In this document: positions 1 to 4,724 of the stretch, piece after piece
Position numbering within the stretch: the stretch's first letter is position 1
Layout: each line of letters opens with the position of its first letter
Origin: CALGLS01 sp045105695
GTDB taxonomy: Bacteria > Bacteroidota > Bacteroidia > Chitinophagales > Saprospiraceae
DNA: 6,485 nucleotides
Reading direction: 5' to 3'
NCBI GenBank assembly: GCA_045105695.1
Contig: JBGCDT010000031.1
Span: 1-6,485 of the forward strand
Notes under the pieces: model-generated
Database searches by the model: none
Told to the model about the DNA's origin: nothing
What the model saw: the letters and a program-made list of their open reading frames with translations, nothing else
Program-made: the position numbers and the translations under genes

Positions 1-313
1 GAATGACGACTAAGAATCGAAATATATTTTTTATCACATGCCCAAAGCTATACTTTCTAAATAGTTCGAAGGCACTTACCTCATTGTAGCCGTTAGTGAC
101 TTTCCAGAAACTTAATGTCGTTCCAAAGGTTGTCCATATTTTTACGACTCCCTCTCCACATATAGTTGTGTCGCATCCAAAAACGACATGGACGATATCA
201 TGGCATTTTAGAAATACTTCTCCTTCTTTGGACATAGATCGCTTTGTGAAATATTTCATATTCCTTTTCTGAAATTTCTCTAAGCCTTCTTGAAGTGTTC
301 GATTCTCTTCCAT
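1..313 (-). CDS. Coq4-like protein, N-terminal part (runs off the left edge)
   Basis: The minus-strand frame is open from an ATG at 313 to the window edge: 104 codons with no stop, so the C-terminus lies outside. An in-frame TAA at 326-328 limits how far upstream the start could be. Residues 38-54 read HDIVHVVFGCDTTICGE, an exact match to the HDxxH-x11-E metal-binding motif of the Coq4 family (H38, D39, H42, E54). The following region (GEGVVKIWTTFG) also fits the helix after this motif. In mitochondria and proteobacteria Coq4 acts in ubiquinone biosynthesis, but Bacteroidota normally use menaquinone, so a quinone role here is not implied. The call rests on this motif and its local context only, because about half the protein is missing. 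M19 and M26 are alternative starts. The gene is divergent from the TfoX-like gene across a 118-bp gap. Confidence 0.55.
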   Translation of the reverse strand, partial: MEENRTLQEGLEKFQKRNMKYFTKRSMSKEGEVFLKCHDIVHVVFGCDTTICGEGVVKIWTTFGTTLSFWKVTNGYNEVSAFELFRKYSFGHVIKNIFRFLVVI

Positions 314-419
314 AATAAACTCAAATTACCTTTTTCTACTAAAATATCCAAAAGCCTCTCCACTGAGTAATCGCTTACAATAAAATCAAGTTTGGAATAG
401 ACAAAAGGTTTGATTCCTT

Positions 420-427
420 TATATTTG
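420..427 (+). promoter_or_regulatory. Possible -7 element (TAnnTTTG) before the TfoX-like gene
   Basis: TATATTTG matches the Bacteroidota -7 consensus TAnnTTTG exactly and lies 4 bases before the ATG at 432. Transcription would then begin at or just inside the start codon, giving a leaderless message, and no TTG sits at the usual -33 distance. It may be a chance match. The rest of the 314-431 gap shows no other clear element for either divergent gene. Confidence 0.2.
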
Positions 428-431
428 GGCT

Positions 432-740
432 ATGGAATCATCAAACCAAGCACTTTTTGAACAACTCGTCCTCGAAATCGAAGGAGCAGAGGTCGGACAA
501 ATGTTCGGCAAACAATGTGGTAAACTCAATAAAAAAGCTTTTGTCGCTTTTTACGAAGAAGACATGGTCTTTAGAATTGGAAGAGAGGCCATCGAAGAAT
601 TATTGACTCAATATAGCAGTGCCCAAAACTGGGATCCTTCTGGCAAAGGGCGAGCTATGAAAGATTGGATTCAGGTTCCCGAAACCTTCAAAGGGGACTG
701 GAAACAACTGACCAGAAGTAGTGCTGACTTTCTAATTTAA
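432..740 (+). CDS. TfoX N-terminal domain protein
   Basis: A 102-residue protein made almost entirely of one TfoX_N-type domain. The visible family features are the GAEVGQMFG stretch at residues 18-26 (family pattern: MFG after a short helix), the strand pair KAFVAFYEEDMVFRIG at 35-50, and the closing MKDWIQVP at 76-83, which corresponds to the family's M-x-Y/W-x-x-V/L-P ending. TfoX/Sxy in Proteobacteria is a competence regulator with an additional C-terminal domain. That domain is absent here, so a competence role should not be assumed, and stand-alone TfoX_N proteins mostly have no known function. The start is ATG with no clear ribosome binding site. The next gene begins 20 bp after the stop on the same strand, so the two may be co-transcribed, though they share no obvious function. 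Confidence 0.8.
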   Translation: MESSNQALFEQLVLEIEGAEVGQMFGKQCGKLNKKAFVAFYEEDMVFRIGREAIEELLTQYSSAQNWDPSGKGRAMKDWIQVPETFKGDWKQLTRSSADFLI

Positions 741-760
741 TACTTTCTGACCATAGCTGT

Positions 761-1783
761 ATGAATTTAATTAAAGCTATAAAGTTATTAGCTGTCAATT
801 TAGTAGTAGTCTCTGCATTGCTTGTGTTATTAGAAGGCATGCTGCTTATGATTGGTGTAAAACCTTATACTGAGAACAAAAAAGCTCCTATTTATGTACA
901 ATCAGAAAAACGATTTTTTCAAAAAGATTCTTTACTAGGCTATAAACACTGCCTGGGAGGTTTTGATTTTCTATTAAAAGGTAATTATCAATTTTCAGTA
1001 AGTCACGATGAAAACACTTTTAGAAAGACGAGTAATGCTTTTGAAAGCAGTAAGGAGAACAGACCAGAAATTTGGCTACTAGGTTGTTCCTTCACTTACG
1101 GTTGGTCACTTAATGATAAAGAAACCTTCGCTTGGTGTTTACAGGAAAAATTAAATCAATACAAAATAGTGAACCTTGGCGTAAATGGTTATGGAACACT
1201 TCATTTTTATTTACAACTAAAAGCGACATTGGAGTCTACCAAAGAAAAACCAGAAATCCTTATTGTCAATCACGCAGATTTCCATCACGAAAGAAATATT
1301 AACTCTTATAATTACAACAGATCGATTAGCACCTGGAATAATTTCGAAAGAATAAAAAGACCCTTTGTGGAAACTAATAATTACAAAAAATTAAATATTA
1401 ATTACTGCGAAAATAAATATACGCCCTGGGAAATTTCGAAAGAATATGCATTGGCAAAAAGCTTCCAATTTAAATTAGAACGATTTATTGATGGCAGAAA
1501 ATTTAAAACCAGCAAGAAGATAACTACCTTATTATTAGATGAAATAAAACTACTTTGTCGGCAAAATAATATTCAACTACTCATTACCAATGTGGGACTG
1601 AAAAAGAAATTCATTAAAGACTACACTTTAGAAAAAAACATTCCATTTACTGATATTGCTGTAGATTATCGAAAATCTGAATTTAATAACTTACCGCATG
1701 ATAAACATCCTAGTGCTAAAGCGAATAGGATGTATTGTGAACGTATCTATAACTTTATGGTCATTCAGAAAATGATTCAATAA
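761..1783 (+). CDS. Membrane-anchored SGNH/GDSL-hydrolase-like protein
   Basis: A 340-residue protein. Residues 7-32 form one long hydrophobic segment after lysines at 5 and 8, fitting an uncleaved N-terminal anchor with the rest outside the cytoplasm. Block I is LLGCSFTYGWSLNDKETF (106-123), with Ser110 as the predicted nucleophile. NLGVNGYG (138-145) fits block II, with Gly140 or Asn142 in the oxyanion region. VNHADFHHERN (169-179) lies where block III would be but is not a clear GxND. HDKHPSAKANRMYCERIYNF (313-332) is block V, with Asp314 and His316 completing the triad. The family includes esterases, lipases and polysaccharide or peptidoglycan O-acetyl modifying enzymes; the substrate cannot be read from the sequence. 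The middle (180-250) is Asn/Lys-rich and poorly conserved in appearance. It could be a second gene of a small operon with the TfoX-like gene. Confidence 0.75.
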   Translation: MNLIKAIKLLAVNLVVVSALLVLLEGMLLMIGVKPYTENKKAPIYVQSEKRFFQKDSLLGYKHCLGGFDFLLKGNYQFSVSHDENTFRKTSNAFESSKENRPEIWLLGCSFTYGWSLNDKETFAWCLQEKLNQYKIVNLGVNGYGTLHFYLQLKATLESTKEKPEILIVNHADFHHERNINSYNYNRSISTWNNFERIKRPFVETNNYKKLNINYCENKYTPWEISKEYALAKSFQFKLERFIDGRKFKTSKKITTLLLDEIKLLCRQNNIQLLITNVGLKKKFIKDYTLEKNIPFTDIAVDYRKSEFNNLPHDKHPSAKANRMYCERIYNFMVIQKMIQ

Positions 1784-1785
1784 TT

Positions 1786-1824
1786 TTTTACTTTTTAAGT
1801 AACTGTACCAATTACTTAGTAAAA
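1786..1824 (+). repeat. Leader hairpin ending at the YdeI-family start codon
   Basis: TAAGTAA (1796-1802) pairs perfectly with TTACTTA (1812-1818) around a 9-nt loop. TTTTAC (1786-1791) can pair with GTAAAA (1819-1824) if four T's (1792-1795) bulge out. The right arm ends on the A of the ATG at 1824. The stem is AT-rich and weak. It could act as a poor terminator for the upstream gene or influence translation of the downstream one, or it could be a chance result of low-complexity AT sequence. Confidence 0.35.
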
Positions 1825-2417
1825 TGAAACTTAAAAACGGAATTAAGACCTATTATGCGAAAAGTCGCAAGGGCTGGCGCAACTGGCTTCAGAAAAACGC
1901 TGATAAAGAAAAGGCAGTTTGGCTAATCATCTACAAAAAGAAGTCAGAAATAGAAACAGTCTATTATCCAGAAGCTGTTGATGAAGCACTATGCTTCGGC
2001 TGGGTTGATAGCAAAATAAACAAAAGAGACGAAAAGAGTTATTTTCAATACTTCTCAGAAAGAAATCCTAAAAGTAACTGGAGCAGGGTCAACAAAGAAA
2101 AAGTTAAACGACTCATTGAGCGTCAGCTAATGACTGAACGTGGCTATGATATGATTAAAGTTGCCAAAGAAAAAGGCACATGGGACGCACTAAACGATGT
2201 TGAAAATCTTATTGTACCAGAAGATTTACAGCAGGGGTTTAATGATAAGCCTAAAGCTTTTGAAAACTGGAATAACTTTCCCCGATCTGCAAAACGTGCC
2301 ATTCTAGAATGGATACTCAACGCCAAGAGAAATCAGACTAGAGAACATCGGATCAGAGAAACTGTCGAAAAGGCCGAAAAAAATATTCGAGCAAACCAGT
2401 ATAGACCTAAGAAATAG
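1824..2417 (+). CDS. YdeI/OmpD-associated family protein
   Basis: A 197-residue protein typical of the YdeI/OmpD-associated family, sometimes named bacteriocin-protection proteins. The N-terminal domain carries AVWLIIYKKK (31-40), EALCFGWVDSKI (54-65) and RNPKSNWSRVNKEKV (80-94), all hallmarks of the family. The C-terminal part has VPEDLQQGF (131-139), then FPRSAKRAILEWILNAKR (152-169) and QTREHRI (171-177), the usual closing helix pair. The length is normal for the family. The molecular role is not established; in enterobacteria YdeI has been linked to stress and antimicrobial-peptide resistance. The ATG at 1824 gives the standard N-terminus. The last codons and the stop are part of the hairpin at 2407-2442. 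Confidence 0.85.
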   Translation: MKLKNGIKTYYAKSRKGWRNWLQKNADKEKAVWLIIYKKKSEIETVYYPEAVDEALCFGWVDSKINKRDEKSYFQYFSERNPKSNWSRVNKEKVKRLIERQLMTERGYDMIKVAKEKGTWDALNDVENLIVPEDLQQGFNDKPKAFENWNNFPRSAKRAILEWILNAKRNQTREHRIRETVEKAEKNIRANQYRPKK

Positions 2418-2456
2418 AAAACCCTGGTTTTCTATTTCTTAGAAAATCAGGGTTTT
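2407..2456. terminator. Two-state terminator between convergent genes
   Basis: Two mutually exclusive hairpins share sequence. The first is a perfect 17-base inverted repeat, 2407-2423 with 2426-2442, separated by CT; it includes the stop codon of the YdeI-family gene. The second pairs AAAACCCTG (2418-2426) with CAGGGTTTT (2448-2456). It continues inward through 2427-2433 with 2441-2447 (one G-U pair) around a 7-nt loop, making a 16-bp stem followed on the plus strand by TTTTATTT. The second has the shape of an intrinsic terminator for the YdeI-family gene. Read from the other strand it ends in a modest T-rich run and can serve the convergent hibernation-factor gene. Confidence 0.75.
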
Positions 2457-2487
2457 ATTTAGTTATGGGGTTTAATCTTTTGTGGTA

Positions 2488-2796
2488 CTATCCAGCAGCG
2501 TGGAAATCGCCACGTTTTTCTTTTGATCTTTTAATCTGGCGTTTAATTTTATCAATAGCGCCGTCTAATGCAACCTTATATTGTTTATCCTCATTTGATG
2601 CAAATAGCACAGGACCAGGCACGTGAAGTTCTATCTCTGCGGTCACGGTATCAGATCCATTACCATCATCCATTTTGAAATAAACGACACCTCTTGTGAT
2701 TCGATCATTCAAAGTACTCAGGTCTTTAATATTATTTTCAATTTCTTTTTTCGCTTCATCTGATAAATTGAATGGAGCATTTATTAATACGGTCAT
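2488..2796 (-). CDS. raiA: Short ribosome hibernation factor, HPF/RaiA family
   Basis: A 102-residue protein matching the short HPF/RaiA (YfiA) family, which binds the 30S decoding region and silences idle ribosomes in stationary phase or stress. Residues 1-15 form the first strand and helix start (MTVLINAPFNLSDEA). The central strands include GVVYFKMDD (36-44) and VTAEIELHVPG (51-61). The final helix has YKVALDGAIDKIKRQIKRSK (73-92), the basic stretch that faces the rRNA. There is no C-terminal dimerisation domain as in long HPF, so any 100S formation would need a partner. It lies 50 bp downstream of the YHS-domain gene on the same strand, probably in one transcript, and ends at the shared terminator. 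The ATG at 2796 is preceded by an A-rich stretch rather than a Shine-Dalgarno sequence, which is common in Bacteroidota. Confidence 0.9.
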   Translation of the reverse strand: MTVLINAPFNLSDEAKKEIENNIKDLSTLNDRITRGVVYFKMDDGNGSDTVTAEIELHVPGPVLFASNEDKQYKVALDGAIDKIKRQIKRSKEKRGDFHAAG

Positions 2797-2846
2797 AAAT
2801 AGTTTTTTTTGATTTAAATAAATAATTAAAATTCTCTACAAACAGG

Positions 2847-3233
2847 TTAGTTATTACTATCTGACAAATTCTGCATTTCTACACTTCCGTCTTCTTTCAT
2901 GTCATTGTACACATGAGTTTCTGTATCTACTACAGTATCTTCTAAGGATCGCTGGGAATTAAATACTTTTTTACCCACATAGCCCTTGTCCGTTTGCTTT
3001 ATATCTGGAACATCAATAATATTCGGAGTAGTATAACCACCGGCAATAGGAATATATTTAGCAGGATCGTTCTCGAACCTCTTTAGGTTCTCTTCATTAC
3101 TGAAATAGTAGGTTACATCGGCTAGTGTGTAGCTAAGTGTGCGGTCACCTCTCAAAGGCTGACCACTATGGTGCGCTACTGGATCAAAACCATCCAATCC
3201 AACACCATCATTATTTACATCTGAAATATTCAT
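2847..3233 (-). CDS. Cysteine-free YHS-domain protein
   Basis: A 128-residue protein with no signal peptide. Residues 12-67 are a YHS domain: GLDGFDPVAHHSGQ (12-25) matches the family's GyDPVAYf start, YYFSNEENLKRFENDPAKYI (42-61) is the core, and AGGYTT (64-69) stands where the family usually has GGYCa. The usual Cys is Thr, and the whole protein contains no cysteine, so thiol metal binding of the heavy-metal YHS type is unlikely. The remaining ~60 residues are polar and acidic (for example VEMQNLSDSNN at the end) and match nothing I recognise. The gene lies between the response regulator and the hibernation factor on the same strand, which suggests a stress role. The function is otherwise unknown. 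Confidence 0.75.
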   Translation of the reverse strand: MNISDVNNDGVGLDGFDPVAHHSGQPLRGDRTLSYTLADVTYYFSNEENLKRFENDPAKYIPIAGGYTTPNIIDVPDIKQTDKGYVGKKVFNSQRSLEDTVVDTETHVYNDMKEDGSVEMQNLSDSNN

Positions 3234-3283
3234 ACATCTAAGTTTTTTGATTCATAGCCAAAACGGATGAGTTACTTAGATGT
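3234..3283 (-). repeat. 10-bp inverted repeat abutting the YHS gene start
   Basis: ACATCTAAGT (3234-3243) and ACTTAGATGT (3274-3283) are perfect inverted copies with a 30-nt spacer. Read on the minus strand, the downstream arm ends directly at the ATG of the YHS gene (3233). In RNA this would be a 10-bp stem holding the bases just before the start codon. In DNA it could instead be an operator. The rest of the 3284-3384 gap shows no clear promoter or terminator. Confidence 0.45.
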
Positions 3284-3384
3284 TCAGTAGGATTGCCAAA
3301 CAAGCTTTCAACAGTTGTAGAACTATTGTTAGAAAACTTAAACGCACCAAGGCTAACTCCTATCTATCAATAGTAGTTCTTTAT

Positions 3385-4437
3385 TTAATTCCTTAAGTCC
3401 GCCAACTTTTGTCGATTCAAAACAGTAATAACTCCTTGTTTAATATCAACTAGTCCCTCGTGCTTAAAATCAGTCAAGGTACGAATAACAGATTCCTTAG
3501 CGGTACCGACCATACCTGCAAGATCATCTCGCAGAATGACAATTTGTTCCTTCCCTTCTTCCTCGTTTTGTTGATCTAGTTTGACCAACGTTTCGGCCAC
3601 TCGTTTTCGAATAGAGCTGTAAGCCAGACTTAACAATTGTTCCTCTTGTTCATTGGTGTTATTAGCCAACATCTTTATAAAGCGAGCAGAGAAGTTTCTA
3701 TTATTGTAAAGCAAAGAAAAGAAGTCTTCCTTTGGGATGAAATGAATTTCAGCATCTTCTATGACCATAGCTGTTTCCTTATAAGGCTCATCGCGAAGCA
3801 GCGCATAATAACCTAGAAAATCTCCTGACTTATAAATATGAGTGATGAATTCTTTCCCGGCATCGTTTGAACGGTAGGTCTTAATTTGGCCACTAGCCAG
3901 GAAATACAATCGTTGAGGGTGATCACCTTCCTGATAGAGAAAATCTTTTTTACGAAAATTTCGATTGTCTCTTTCCTGAGAGAGTTTTTCTAATTCCTTC
4001 TGACCACGAGCTTCATCTATGAATGTGCGCAATCCATTCTGAGTACCATCAAATGACTTTTTTATACGATCACTTTTTTTGAGTCGCATTTCTACAGCTT
4101 CCAATAATTCTACATCATCATAAGGTTTGGTGATGTAGTCATCGGCTCCCAGATTCATACCCTTTCGGAAATCCATTTTCTCCGCTTTTGCCGTAAGGAA
4201 AATCAAAGGAATATCTGCTGTCGCAGGTTTCTTATCCAAAATTTTCAAGACGCCAAAGCCATCCAGCACCGGCATCATTACATCGCAAAGGATGAGATCG
4301 GGAGATTCCGTCAGCGCTTTTTCCACACCTACCTTTCCGTTCTCTGCGGTGATGACTTCGTAATTAGAGAGTTCTAAAACTTCTGCCAAATTTTCTCTTA
4401 CAATCGTATTGTCTTCTATGACTAGTATTTTTTTCAC
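3385..4437 (-). CDS. Response regulator fused to a Crp/Fnr-type transcription factor
   Basis: A 350-residue protein from the GTG at 4437. Residues 2-120 are a receiver domain: acidic pair E8/D9 in KKILVIEDN, phospho-acceptor D52 in LILCDVMMP, T82 in LIFLTAKA and K104 in YITKP. After a helical linker (120-155), a cyclic-nucleotide-binding-like fold spans about 158-240 (RKKDFLYQEGDHPQRLYFL, then KSGDFLGYYALL). Residues 275-345 are a Crp-type winged helix with recognition helix GTAKESVIRTL; K314, E315 and R319 sit where CRP has R180, E181 and R185. The cAMP-contacting Glu and Arg are not conserved (GYYALL, YKETAMV). The only cysteine is next to D52, so no Fnr iron-sulphur cluster is expected, and control is probably by phosphorylation. 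No histidine kinase is nearby. The frame stays open to a TTG at 4572, but GTG fits the family N-terminus and leaves the operators outside the gene. Confidence 0.88.
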   Translation of the reverse strand: MKKILVIEDNTIVRENLAEVLELSNYEVITAENGKVGVEKALTESPDLILCDVMMPVLDGFGVLKILDKKPATADIPLIFLTAKAEKMDFRKGMNLGADDYITKPYDDVELLEAVEMRLKKSDRIKKSFDGTQNGLRTFIDEARGQKELEKLSQERDNRNFRKKDFLYQEGDHPQRLYFLASGQIKTYRSNDAGKEFITHIYKSGDFLGYYALLRDEPYKETAMVIEDAEIHFIPKEDFFSLLYNNRNFSARFIKMLANNTNEQEEQLLSLAYSSIRKRVAETLVKLDQQNEEEGKEQIVILRDDLAGMVGTAKESVIRTLTDFKHEGLVDIKQGVITVLNRQKLADLRN

Positions 4438-4488
4438 AGGTTTGGTTTTGCTTGTTATGTGAATACTCCTCCCCTCTTTCCTATAGTG

Positions 4489-4496
4489 CAAATTAA
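4489..4496 (-). promoter_or_regulatory. Predicted -7 element of the fused regulator gene
   Basis: TTAATTTG on the minus strand matches 7 of 8 positions' worth of the Bacteroidota TAnnTTTG motif (second base differs). It lies 23 nt downstream of the proximal TGA-N6-TCA site, and predicts a start near 4483 with a leader of about 46 nt. The leader contains a purine-rich GGGGAGGAG, which is too far from the GTG at 4437 to be its ordinary ribosome binding site. No TTG is seen at -33, as expected for an activator-dependent promoter. Confidence 0.45.
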
Positions 4497-4519
4497 CAAA
4501 ATATCCTAAAATGACATTA

Positions 4520-4553
4520 TGACTTTTCTCACCTTCTACAATGACTTTTATCA
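4520..4553. promoter_or_regulatory. Paired Crp/Fnr-type operators on the regulator side
   Basis: TGACTTTTCTCA (4520-4531) and TGACTTTTATCA (4542-4553) both match TGA-N6-TCA, the core shared by CRP (TGTGA-N6-TCACA) and FNR (TTGAT-N4-ATCAA) sites. Their starts are 22 bp apart, about two helical turns, so both would lie on one DNA face. Each is part of a 13-base near-identical direct repeat, ATGACTTTT(C/A)TCA. The proximal site is centred about 42-43 bp upstream of the predicted start for the regulator gene, the position used by class II activators. Confidence 0.6.
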
Positions 4554-4620
4554 AACCAACAGTAATCAACAAAAGGATAACACACTCTTAATCTTATACC
4601 CATTAATAATCACATGAAGT

Positions 4621-4654
4621 TGATAAATCTCACCCATTCCATTGACAGTAGTCA
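4621..4654. promoter_or_regulatory. Paired Crp/Fnr-type operators on the usp side
   Basis: TGATAAATCTCA (4621-4632) and TGACAGTAGTCA (4643-4654) both match TGA-N6-TCA, again with starts 22 bp apart. The second extends to TTGAC-AGTA-GTCAG, close to a full Fnr-like dyad with 5-4-5 geometry. It is centred about 43 bp upstream of the predicted usp transcription start. The pair mirrors the one at 4520-4553 about position 4587; the 67 bp between the pairs is AT-rich without further sites. Confidence 0.6.
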
Positions 4655-4677
4655 GTTATTCTTTTTCGAAAATCATA

Positions 4678-4685
4678 TTCCTTTG
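4678..4685 (+). promoter_or_regulatory. Predicted -7 element of the usp gene
   Basis: TTCCTTTG differs from TAnnTTTG in one base, the same base as in the divergent element at 4489-4496. It begins 23 nt after the proximal operator, exactly as on the other side. A start near 4691 would give a leader of about 33 nt before the GTG at 4725. There is no TTG at the -33 position. Confidence 0.45.
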
Positions 4686-4724
4686 AAGTACTGTTCTTTT
4701 ATAATTCACCAAAATAACTAAACT

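Noticed and set aside
420..427. Exact TAnnTTTG as a firm promoter for the TfoX-like gene
   Set aside because: It is only 4 bases before the ATG with no -33 partner, so it would force a leaderless message. Kept only as a low-confidence feature.
2144..2326. Minus-strand open frame of 60 codons inside the YdeI-family gene
   Set aside because: It is fully covered by a well-supported plus-strand gene and has no recognisable features of its own.
3222..3232. TGAAATATTCA at the YHS start as a further Crp-type site
   Set aside because: The spacing is N5 rather than N6 and it overlaps the start codon; it does not match the four sites at 4520-4654.
4642..4647. TTGACA as a sigma70-type -35 box for usp
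   Set aside because: No suitable -10 box lies 16-18 bp downstream, and the bases are better explained as part of the TTGAC-N4-GTCAG operator.
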